From: a virus
Reading direction: 5' to 3' (one strand)
IMG/VR virus record: IMGVR_UViG_3300032238_000944
Location: 18,926-82,925 of that record
DNA: 64,000 nucleotides
Positions 21,591-27,312 of the stretch are shown in pieces (position 1 is the first letter of the stretch; each line of letters starts with the position of its first letter). The position numbers were made by a program, and so were the translations under genes. The notes beneath the pieces were generated by a model, which was not told the origin of the DNA, made no database searches, and worked only from the letters and a program-made list of their open reading frames with translations.

Positions 21591-22487
21591 ATGAAGAACA
21601 CACACCTTAACCATCCTGAAGATGAAGTTCTTAATGGCAAAGATGCTGCCAAAAATGTTATTAAGTTTTTGCGTGAACGTAACTCTACATTGAGTGTAAA
21701 ATACGATGGAAGTCCAGCTGTAGTTTGGGGCACTTGTCCTTTCACTGGTTGGTTCTTTGTAGGCACAAAAAGTGTCTTCAACAAGAAGAAAATCAAGATC
21801 AATTATTCTCACTATGATATTGAAGTAAATCATGGTGATGTACCAAAGGTTGCATCAATTCTTCATGTTTGCTTTGACAATCTTCCTCGCATCAAAGGTA
21901 TTGTCCAGGGTGATTTCATCGGTTTCGGTGGTAATGACTTCTACAAGCCTAACACGATTGAGTATAACTTCGGTCGTCTTGTGAATGAGAATGTAATCAT
22001 TGCTGCTCATACATCCTACAACAGTTCTACTCATCTCAAAGATGCAATTGCGTCATTCGGTGTCAATGAGGAACTGCAATCTCCCAATGTTAAGTTTCTG
22101 AATACCAATGCACAGTTTGCCTCCCGTCGTCGTAGAATTGATTTGCTTTGTAGTCTTGCAAGTGTGGCTATCAATTTTGTTAAGTTCCCTGATGCAAAAG
22201 AGGGACAAGAACTCAAGATAGCCATCAATCGTTGTATTCGTGAACAACGTGACATTGCAGAGTCTGGTATGAACAACAATCTCGCAATTCTCTACAAACT
22301 GATCATTGAGATCAAAGAATTGCTGATGGAAGGTATTGTATCTGATGAAAATGTTGAGTGTTACATTGGCAATGACAAATGTGATCATGAGGGTTATGTC
22401 ATGACCAATGAGTTTGGTACATTCAAATTTGTCAATCGTGAAGTCTTCAGTTATAATAACTTTGTGCGTCCTAAGAGTTGGTCATGA
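21591..22487 (+). CDS. Covalent nucleotidyltransferase (DNA/RNA ligase superfamily)-like protein
   Basis: 298 residues from ATG 21591, the first start compatible with module 8. Ligase-type motifs in order: I, SVKYDGSPAVVWG with K37-x-D39-G40; a GDFIGFGG strand; IV, DHEGYVM with E267-G; V, TFKFVNREVF with K279. In this superfamily the motif I Lys takes a nucleotide from ATP, GTP or NAD. No OB-fold or BRCT is visible, so it is likely a minimal or divergent RNA-ligase-like enzyme. Substrate and partner unknown; the message may be leaderless. Confidence 0.6.
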   Translation: MKNTHLNHPEDEVLNGKDAAKNVIKFLRERNSTLSVKYDGSPAVVWGTCPFTGWFFVGTKSVFNKKKIKINYSHYDIEVNHGDVPKVASILHVCFDNLPRIKGIVQGDFIGFGGNDFYKPNTIEYNFGRLVNENVIIAAHTSYNSSTHLKDAIASFGVNEELQSPNVKFLNTNAQFASRRRRIDLLCSLASVAINFVKFPDAKEGQELKIAINRCIREQRDIAESGMNNNLAILYKLIIEIKELLMEGIVSDENVECYIGNDKCDHEGYVMTNEFGTFKFVNREVFSYNNFVRPKSWS

Positions 22488-23041
22488 AATATAAAAATGT
22501 ATCTACAAGTGATGGAAAAGTTATTCACATTTATGATGAGGTTTTTTCTGAATTTGAAAAAAGTTTTCATGAAAAGTTTTGTTTTGAATCTAATTTTAGA
22601 TTAAGTTGGCAGTCATTTTTGTTGCCTTATTTTAGATGTAATCTTAGTGAAGAAGATGTAAAAAACTTTCGTTTTTTTGATAATGAAAACATCGTTAATA
22701 TAATTAAAAATCATGTGGGGGAAAATGTTAAAGTAATTGCAAGCTGGATTATTGTTACAACACCCTCTTTGATTCCTTACAATTTTCATCATGATGCCAC
22801 TGATGATGATAAAGATAATCAAAAAATCATTTTATATTATGTAAATAATGAATGGAATCGTAATTGGCACGGTCAAACATTATATGCAAATGACAATGGT
22901 GAATGTGAAATTGCAGTAGAATATAAACCGGGAAGAATTACTGTATATGATGCAAAAACTTGTCACGCTTCGGGTCCAATTACAAGTCCTACTTCTAAAC
23001 CAAAGTTTATTTTTGCGATGCACTTAGAATCTCAATCTTAA
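22484..23041 (+). CDS. 2OG-Fe(II) oxygenase-like protein
   Basis: 185 residues; ATG 22484 overlaps the previous stop (ATGA). Iron motif YNFHHDATDDD (H102 or H103 with D104), NRNWHGQTLYAND strand, then YKPGRITVYDAKTCHASGP (H161). The 2OG-binding Arg is replaced by a KPKFIFAMHLE segment, so cosubstrate binding may differ. Very AT-rich. Substrate unknown. Confidence 0.6.
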   Translation: MKYKNVSTSDGKVIHIYDEVFSEFEKSFHEKFCFESNFRLSWQSFLLPYFRCNLSEEDVKNFRFFDNENIVNIIKNHVGENVKVIASWIIVTTPSLIPYNFHHDATDDDKDNQKIILYYVNNEWNRNWHGQTLYANDNGECEIAVEYKPGRITVYDAKTCHASGPITSPTSKPKFIFAMHLESQS

Positions 23042-23072
23042 AATGGTAAATAGAAAATAAAGAGTATCACAA

Positions 23073-23366
23073 ATGGAAGAACAGATTGAGATTACAAATG
23101 GCATCAATCATCACACTTGTTCATCACTTGAGGAAGCATACATTCTAGGGCAGCATTATGCAACAGAATTGCAAGGGGAAATCACAATTTTCGTAAATGG
23201 TGCAAAAGTTGATACAATCGCACCACAAAATAGATCATCTGAATTGTTTGGAGAGATTCCACCTAATCTAGAAGAAATGATTGCTGATGGTTATAATCCT
23301 AACGCAAAAGATGGTGACGGTGATGGACTCTTACAGGATGGCACAAAATGGGAAAGGCCAGTTTGA
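23073..23366 (+). CDS. Protein with Ca2+-loop-like Asp/Gly tail, 97 aa
   Basis: Residues 1-70 mixed alpha/beta. The C-terminus NPNAKDGDGDGLLQDGTKWE resembles an EF-hand or dockerin calcium loop (DxDxDG...D), a recurring tail in cyanophage proteins. Ends ERPV, and like the gene at 14730 its RPV-stop codons fall in the box of a promoter module. Function unknown. Confidence 0.55.
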   Translation: MEEQIEITNGINHHTCSSLEEAYILGQHYATELQGEITIFVNGAKVDTIAPQNRSSELFGEIPPNLEEMIADGYNPNAKDGDGDGLLQDGTKWERPV

Positions 23367-23411
23367 GGGCTGTCCACCATTTCACCCACTGGCAGCCAAA
23401 TGATGTATATT
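23359..23411 (+). promoter_or_regulatory. Accessory-region promoter module 9
   Basis: Box CAGTTTGAGGGCTGTCCAC at 23359; TATATT at 23406-23411 followed by GGCCA; distance 47. Near-identical over about 64 nt to module 10. Confidence 0.75.
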
Positions 23412-23433
23412 GGCCATGTTGAGAGATGAATCA
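23370..23433 (+). repeat. 64-nt direct repeat, copy A
   Basis: Matches 24174-24237 with about six differences. Includes the right half of the box, the spacer, -10, discriminator and the GAGATGAATCAC start region. Confidence 0.8.
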
Positions 23434-23665
23434 CATGGATCGCAAGTTTCACACCGTCAGCATTGAAGATCGTGAGATGTTTGCTTATAATGCTGCCTAC
23501 AACAAATCGAAGGCAGAGATTGCACGAATCAACGCACATCCTGAACAGCGTATGAAATATTGTTTTGAGTTTATGACACATGCTGATGACGAAATGCGTG
23601 TGAAATGCTACAACGCAATCGCAAAGTATTCCGCACAACTTGACTACTCCGAAGCACACTTCTGA
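23426..23665 (+). CDS. Hypothetical protein, 79 aa
   Basis: Start at ATG 23426 (GAGAG just before) or 23435. Starts MNHMDRKFHTVSIEDREMFA, helical with MKYCFEFMTHADDEMRVKCY. Function unknown; behind module 9. Confidence 0.5.
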   Translation: MNHMDRKFHTVSIEDREMFAYNAAYNKSKAEIARINAHPEQRMKYCFEFMTHADDEMRVKCYNAIAKYSAQLDYSEAHF

Positions 23666-23686
23666 ATCCTTCACTAACACAAATCC

Positions 23687-23962
23687 ATGCTCGATTACCT
23701 CTGCATTTGTTTCGGTCATTCTGACATTCCGAACCACTGGTATAACATGAAGAGTCGTCATTCGACTGCTCGTGCTGCTGAAAGATTCGGTCTTGATAAT
23801 ATGTGTGTGGCAGGACAATTTGGTTTCGTTGTGATTGAAGAGACCAAAGATACCTGGAAGGTGTTAGATGATCGTTCGATGTTGCCTCCTTCTGGTTATA
23901 GTATTGGTTGCAACAATACCAACCTTTATGTTCAACCTGCTCCCCAACTTGTTCTTGTTTGA
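23687..23962 (+). CDS. Hypothetical protein, 91 aa
   Basis: MLDYLCICFGHSDIPNHWYN; beta-rich middle (QFGFVVIEETKDTWKVLDD) and hydrophobic end. Cys-rich N-terminus. Not recognised. Confidence 0.5.
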   Translation: MLDYLCICFGHSDIPNHWYNMKSRHSTARAAERFGLDNMCVAGQFGFVVIEETKDTWKVLDDRSMLPPSGYSIGCNNTNLYVQPAPQLVLV

Positions 23963-23970
23963 TGATGATG

Positions 23971-24102
23971 ATGACTGATGATGAACTGTTTCGTAATCTC
24001 CTTGCCACATTGATTTGTGAGGATAAGTTAGAAGAATGGGAAACAAAAGCCGCTGAGTTAGAGTTACCATTGGACTACTACATTCAGGAGTTTGTAGGAT
24101 GA
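23971..24102 (+). CDS. Small acidic helical protein, 43 aa
   Basis: Four consecutive in-frame ATGs lie at 23962-23973; the last gives MTDDELFRNLLATLICEDKL then EEWETKAAELELPLDYYIQ. A cyanophage-type small protein of unknown function. Confidence 0.55.
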   Translation: MTDDELFRNLLATLICEDKLEEWETKAAELELPLDYYIQEFVG

Positions 24103-24233
24103 AAGCTACGGTCTTTGCATTAGTCTGTCTTGGAATTGGTCAGGCAATTCTAATCAGTGTGCCAGTTCCCGAAGTGTCCACCATTTCACCCACTGGGTCT
24201 CAAATGATGTATATTGGCCATGTTAAGAGATGA
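24099..24233 (+). CDS. Small membrane/secreted peptide, 44 aa, spanning promoter module 10
   Basis: ATG 24099 overlaps the previous stop; TGA at 24231 overlaps the next ATG at 24230. MKATVFALVCLGIGQAILIS looks like a signal or membrane helix, then VPVPEVSTISPTGSQMMYIG. The whole of promoter module 10 is coding here. Confidence 0.5.
   Translation: MKATVFALVCLGIGQAILISVPVPEVSTISPTGSQMMYIGHVKR
24163..24215 (+). promoter_or_regulatory. Accessory-region promoter module 10 (inside a gene)
   Basis: Box CAGTTCCCGAAGTGTCCAC at 24163; TATATT at 24210-24215 followed by GGCCA; distance 47. Best match to the box consensus. Confidence 0.75.
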
Positions 24234-24237
24234 ATCA
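24174..24237 (+). repeat. 64-nt direct repeat, copy B
   Basis: Pairs with 23370-23433; the differing positions cluster in a 4-nt patch before CAAATGATG. Confidence 0.8.
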
Positions 24238-24406
24238 CCAAATGCGAATTGATGTCAAATGCCATGCTGCTCCCTGGGAGAATACCACCACTGATGTGGA
24301 TCGTGCCTATGATCTCGCATATGATTTGAGTGAAGAATACCAATGCGATGTGGATCTTCGCTATAATGAAACTGGCATCATTTTCACCACTGTTTCTAAC
24401 TATTGA
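24230..24406 (+). CDS. Hypothetical protein, 58 aa
   Basis: Start at ATG 24230 or 24242. MNHQMRIDVKCHAAPWENTT then DVDRAYDLAYDLSEEYQCDV; alpha/beta, about 80% of the length of the protein behind module 9 and sharing the MNH start through the repeated promoter. Function unknown. Confidence 0.5.
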   Translation: MNHQMRIDVKCHAAPWENTTTDVDRAYDLAYDLSEEYQCDVDLRYNETGIIFTTVSNY

Positions 24407-24409
24407 ATC

Positions 24410-24610
24410 ATGAAAAACATGACTTTTGTTGAAGGATTGATCGCATCTGGTTATGTATTTGATGATGAGAACTATGATGGTTGTTATGTAAAACAAGATG
24501 CAGATGGTTTCATTCATTGTTATCAAGAAGGAGAAGATGAAGGTGAATGGAATTATGTGAAAATGACTGATGAGTTTGATATTATCACTGAGAAAACATT
24601 TGCACTCTGA
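24410..24610 (+). CDS. Small acidic protein, 66 aa
   Basis: MKNMTFVEGLIASGYVFDDE then NYDGCYVKQDADGFIHCYQE; beta-type, acidic. TGATG overlap with the next gene. Function unknown. Confidence 0.5.
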   Translation: MKNMTFVEGLIASGYVFDDENYDGCYVKQDADGFIHCYQEGEDEGEWNYVKMTDEFDIITEKTFAL

Positions 24611-24873
24611 TGATCTATTCAAATCTGTCAAAGATCAAACCAAAACTGAGAACAACTGGTCGCGTCTCTGGTAACTTTGGACGCAACAAAGTTCAAGCAG
24701 GTTCTTCACTTAATGAGATTGGAATGAGTACCAAAGAGACAATCAAATGTACCACACAAGATGAATATCTGAAGCGTCTACATGATGCCTTTGATCATAC
24801 CACAGATTCAAAACTGCGTCAGTTCATTTATACTGAGATTCGCAAGATTCATGTTCAACGCGGGACATGGTGA
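24610..24873 (+). CDS. Basic hypothetical protein, 87 aa
   Basis: Lys/Arg-rich N-terminus (IKPKLRTTGRVSGNFGRNKV) and helical C-terminus (LKRLHDAFDHTTDSKLRQF, IYTEIRKIHVQRG). It could bind nucleic acid on charge grounds only. Unrecognised. Confidence 0.45.
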   Translation: MIYSNLSKIKPKLRTTGRVSGNFGRNKVQAGSSLNEIGMSTKETIKCTTQDEYLKRLHDAFDHTTDSKLRQFIYTEIRKIHVQRGTW

Positions 24874-24928
24874 CAGTCTGACAAGTGGCACAAGGCCCCT
24901 TGTGGACAGCCCCCATCTCATGTATTAT
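24874..24928 (+). promoter_or_regulatory. Accessory-region promoter module 11
   Basis: Box CAGTCTGACAAGTGGCACA at 24874; TATTAT at 24923-24928 followed by GGCCA; distance 49. Two inverted repeats: CACAAGG/CCTTGTG (24889-24904) in the spacer, and CTCATGT/ACATGAG (24917-24939) framing the -10. Confidence 0.7.
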
Positions 24929-24934
24929 GGCCAC

Positions 24935-24994
24935 ATGAGGGAAAGGGATTGCCCCAAACCTCACACTTCACTCGCTAATCACTCTCATGCGTAA
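24935..24994 (+). CDS. Possible leader peptide, 19 aa
   Basis: ATG lies 12 nt after the first base of the -10. Encodes MRERDCPKPHTSLANHSHA and its stop overlaps the next gene's start (24987). If translated it would be a leaderless upstream peptide coupled to that gene. Confidence 0.25.
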   Translation: MRERDCPKPHTSLANHSHA

Positions 24995-25310
24995 GATTGA
25001 ACAACTGATGAATGATGCAATTTCCAACAAGAAAGATTGGAAACTTGCTAACACTTGTGTCGAGTATTTCAGTGGTCATGATATTTCTCGTGTGTATCTG
25101 CATGACAATTTGATTGCTGAGATTGGTCCTACTTATGTTCAACTGTTCGATGGTGGATGGCAAACCAACACCACCAAATCGCGTCTCAATGCTATTCTTT
25201 CTGCACACGGATTGCCTGGAGAAGGTGTATTCCAAAAGAACTTTAATTGGTTCTTTCAGTCTCATGACTATGGCACGATTCCTTTCTTTTCAGGTATGCG
25301 AATTGCCTGA
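24987..25310 (+). CDS. Conserved phage-type protein, 107 aa
   Basis: Segments RKIEQLMNDAISNKKDWKLA, SRVYLHDNLIA, FDGGWQTNTTKSRLNAIL and EGVFQKNFNWFF form a recognisable small-protein family in phages, with NTTKSRLN as the hallmark. Biochemical function not known to me. First full gene after module 11. Confidence 0.6.
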   Translation: MRKIEQLMNDAISNKKDWKLANTCVEYFSGHDISRVYLHDNLIAEIGPTYVQLFDGGWQTNTTKSRLNAILSAHGLPGEGVFQKNFNWFFQSHDYGTIPFFSGMRIA

Positions 25311-25348
25311 TTCTTTGTTCACCTTTTTCACAAACTTCGATTGATAAA

Positions 25349-25522
25349 ATGACTGACAACAAACTTGAAATGTTGAGTGCTCGTGAACAACTTATGAGCG
25401 ATATTGATTGTATCATCGAAAGTTTCTTTTATGATACCTGGGGCGATGAATACAACGAAGAACAACAAGAATTGGTGAAAACCTTGTGTGATGCTGTCTG
25501 TGCAAACTTTCCTTCTAAATGA
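25349..25522 (+). CDS. Small acidic protein, 57 aa
   Basis: ATG 25349: MTDNKLEMLSAREQLMSDID then CIIESFFYDTWGDEYNEEQQ. Helical, acidic. Its TGA overlaps the next ATG at 25519. Unknown. Confidence 0.5.
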   Translation: MTDNKLEMLSAREQLMSDIDCIIESFFYDTWGDEYNEEQQELVKTLCDAVCANFPSK

Positions 25523-25686
25523 CAATGACTAACACCAAAGATCTTTATTATACTGATGCCAAAGATGGCAAAGAACGTATGATTCAAGTTCCCGAAAATC
25601 TTGCATGGATTATGGTTCAGTCAATGCACATTGCTGGTGTTGATGCTTATATTGATCTCACTCCTACTGATACCATTGCTGCCTAA
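25519..25686 (+). CDS. Small protein, 55 aa
   Basis: MTMTNTKDLYYTDAKDGKER then MIQVPENLAWIMVQSMHIAG; ATGA overlap with the previous gene. Unknown. Confidence 0.5.
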   Translation: MTMTNTKDLYYTDAKDGKERMIQVPENLAWIMVQSMHIAGVDAYIDLTPTDTIAA

Positions 25687-25690
25687 TCTC

Positions 25691-25924
25691 ATGATCATTC
25701 CAATTCTAAACAAACGTGGAAACACTCCCAAACCTTATCAAATCTCAAAGGAGAAAGTAGATCATAAAGAAGGAAGATTTATCGTCTGGAAGTATCACAA
25801 AAAAGTCATTGTGAATCATCAAGTGATGTACAAGTATTCACCGATTCGATATGATCAAGAACTCGCAAGGTTTAAGACAATGAAAGATGCAAAAGAGTTT
25901 GGACGTTATATCGTAGGACTATGA
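25691..25924 (+). CDS. Basic hypothetical protein, 77 aa
   Basis: Start at ATG 25691. Lys-rich beta-type sequence (KVDHKEGRFIVWKYHKKVIV, MYKYSPIRYDQELARF), ending in a helix. Overlaps the next ATG (ATGA). It may bind nucleic acid; not recognised. Confidence 0.5.
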   Translation: MIIPILNKRGNTPKPYQISKEKVDHKEGRFIVWKYHKKVIVNHQVMYKYSPIRYDQELARFKTMKDAKEFGRYIVGL

Positions 25925-26091
25925 GTAAGGTTATCGCATTGCATCACACAGAGGTTATACTTCTGAGAACAGATCAGGTTCATTTTATCAAGAATCTGTT
26001 ACGAGACTATGTGATAAGAACTGATAACAAAAGAAAATGTAATGATGCCATTCACATTCTTACTACTATTAGTAAGCAGTTAAATGATTAA
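25921..26091 (+). CDS. Small basic protein, 56 aa
   Basis: MSKVIALHHTEVILLRTDQV then HFIKNLLRDYVIRTDNKRK. Basic, helical. Last gene before the largest gene-free gap of the accessory region. Unknown. Confidence 0.5.
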   Translation: MSKVIALHHTEVILLRTDQVHFIKNLLRDYVIRTDNKRKCNDAIHILTTISKQLND

Positions 26092-26125
26092 AAAAGCCTT
26101 TTTTTAATTAAGCTGAGTTTAAGAA

Positions 26126-26169
26126 GTTTTCCACAAGCTGTTGAAAATTATGTGTTAATTGTGGAAAAC
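26126..26169. repeat. Inverted pair of cyanobacterial-type DnaA boxes
   Basis: GTTTTCCACA at 26126-26135 and TGTGGAAAAC at 26160-26169, a perfect 10-bp inverted repeat. TTTTCCACA is the DnaA-box form typical of cyanobacteria. The intervening 24 nt is AT-rich, and box centres are 33-34 bp apart (about three helical turns). Confidence 0.55.
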
Positions 26170-26302
26170 ATTGATACTTTAAAGCCCTTGGTTGTTGTGC
26201 ATTAGGACCCTTATAAACCCTTCTAGTCCTTGTGATCTTTGCGTGCAAGCTATCACAACCGCACAAAAATGTCAAGGCCCCTGATAAATACTCCCATGCC
26301 CC

Positions 26303-26332
26303 TTGACATAACCGCACAGGGGGGATTATACT
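26303..26332 (+). promoter_or_regulatory. Sigma70-type promoter TTGACA-N18-TATACT
   Basis: Consensus -35 at 26303-26308 and -10 at 26327-26332, followed by GGCCA as in the box family, but no upstream box is present. Drives the gene at 26364. Confidence 0.8.
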
Positions 26333-26363
26333 GGCCACAGTACAACAAACCCTCCGAGGTCTT

Positions 26364-26531
26364 ATGTCAGTTTCCTACCTTCAAGCTCAGAAAAAGCATG
26401 TGCGTGTGACACTGGATCTTTCAGTTTACAGTGACTTCGATGCCCGACAGATTGACTATGCAAAACTATTCGGATTGGATGGAGATGAGTCAGTCTCAGT
26501 ATACGTGGAGGACATGGAGATTGACTGGTAG
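26364..26531 (+). CDS. Small acidic protein, 55 aa
   Basis: MSVSYLQAQKKHVRVTLDLS then VYSDFDARQIDYAKLFGLDG, ending EDMEIDW. GAGGT ribosome site upstream. A cyanophage-type small protein of unknown role, directly after the strongest host-type promoter of the window. Confidence 0.55.
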   Translation: MSVSYLQAQKKHVRVTLDLSVYSDFDARQIDYAKLFGLDGDESVSVYVEDMEIDW

Positions 26532-26546
26532 CTTATAACGATGTGA

Positions 26547-26600
26547 CAGTTGTAGAAGTGTCACAGTAAATGAGCACAACCCCCTCAGATGATGTATATT
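26547..26600 (+). promoter_or_regulatory. Accessory-region promoter module 12
   Basis: Box CAGTTGTAGAAGTGTCACA at 26547; TATATT at 26595-26600 followed by AGCCA; distance 48. Serves the gene at 26624. Confidence 0.75.
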
Positions 26601-26623
26601 AGCCATGTTGAGAGGAACACCCA

Positions 26624-26911
26624 ATGCCCACCACACTTTCCACCTCTTCCGAAACTTTCATGACCTCTGCCACTTATAACGGTTGGGCAAATTATGAGAC
26701 CTGGAATGTATCTCTGTGGATTCAGAATGATCAATTCCTTTATAACACTGCAAAAGCATGTGTAGAGTATTGCGGCAAAGATGAAACCCCTTATGATAAG
26801 TTCGTCCGCTGCATGTTCAATGGCGGAATGAACAAAACTCGTGATGGTGTTTCGTATTCGTCCTCAAAGCTAGATCATCAGGAACTCAACGAAATGCTGA
26901 AAGATATCTGA
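26624..26911 (+). CDS. DUF7249-like small protein, 95 aa
   Basis: Core YNGWANYETWNVSLWIQND then LYNTAKACVEYC is the signature of a small family common in phages (NYETW). C-terminal helix LDHQELNEMLKDI. Function unknown. Behind module 12 with GAGAGG as ribosome site. Confidence 0.6.
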   Translation: MPTTLSTSSETFMTSATYNGWANYETWNVSLWIQNDQFLYNTAKACVEYCGKDETPYDKFVRCMFNGGMNKTRDGVSYSSSKLDHQELNEMLKDI

Positions 26912-26976
26912 GATCTTATAAGGAATGAGATGCGCCTTAAAGACACTCAACCCCGTACACTAACTAACACTTAACA

Positions 26977-27117
26977 ATGTCTACTTCTGTGATGATCTCC
27001 CTGCTGGATCGTGCTAACACTGGCAACGAACTCCTGCAGATTCTTGATAGTCTCGTGACGGACAGTGAGCAACAGTCTGCCAGCGAAACTGCATACGTGG
27101 AGGGTATCGCTATCTGA
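26977..27117 (+). CDS. Small protein, 46 aa
   Basis: ATG 26977: MSTSVMISLLDRANTGNELL then QILDSLVTDSEQQSASETAY. Helical, acidic. More GC-rich than neighbours. Cyanophage-type, unknown. Confidence 0.5.
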   Translation: MSTSVMISLLDRANTGNELLQILDSLVTDSEQQSASETAYVEGIAI

Positions 27118-27133
27118 TGACATCTGCGGGTGC

Positions 27134-27240
27134 TGCTTATAACAGTGGCACCCGTTATTCGTATTGACAGTTATTCGTGAGCCCAGTTATTTGGCGGTTG
27201 CGGTTATACGGGGCGGGCGGCGTACCCGTTATAAAAAGCT
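27134..27240. repeat. GTTAT cluster with about 16-bp spacing and a GC-rich core
   Basis: GTTAT starts at 27154, 27170, 27186, 27203 and 27228 (steps 16, 16, 17, 25), with the reverse form CTTATAAC just before at 27136. A GC-rich stretch (27208-27226) is framed by CGGG/CCCG. Iteron-like or operator-like. Confidence 0.5.
27164..27192 (+). promoter_or_regulatory. Possible promoter TTGACA-N17-TTATTT
   Basis: -35 consensus at 27164-27169; weak -10 TTATTT at 27187 followed by GGCGG, a degenerate echo of the family discriminator. AGTGGCACC at 27144 resembles a right half-box but lies about 5 bp too far away. Confidence 0.4.
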
Positions 27241-27312
27241 ATAAGTCCCTAACCTACAGAGGTGACAAAACGACCTAGCTATATCATTCTATAAAAAAAT
27301 TCCCGGAGAAAA

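Larger units (their letters stand above)
26092..26363. other. Gene-free regulatory region, candidate origin
   Basis: 272 bp with no convincing gene. Contains an A6-GCC-T7 weak hairpin at 26090-26105, an inverted pair of DnaA-type boxes (26126-26169), a TTGTGAT/ATCACAA inverted repeat (26230-26258), GATAAATA near 26283, and a consensus sigma70 promoter at 26303-26332. A minus-strand reading frame crosses it but has no support. Confidence 0.5.

Noticed and set aside
26211-26236. A tRNA-like or attachment-site fold around 26205-26236
   Set aside because: ACCCTT is directly repeated and short arms can pair, but no acceptor stem, anticodon arm or T arm of normal size is present.
26108-26338. 76-codon minus-strand frame across the gene-free gap
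   Set aside because: It would start inside the -10 of the strong promoter at 26303, opposes every other gene, and its sequence looks like translated non-coding DNA.
26271-26340. A thirteenth copy of the box before the -10 at 26327
   Set aside because: The -10 and GGCCA match, but no box lies 46-49 bp upstream; it has a consensus TTGACA instead, so it is listed as an ordinary sigma70-type promoter.
6024-26600. Interpretation of the upstream boxes as T4 MotA boxes
   Set aside because: The box sequence differs from the MotA box (TTTGCTTA-like) and lies around -59 to -41 rather than -30.
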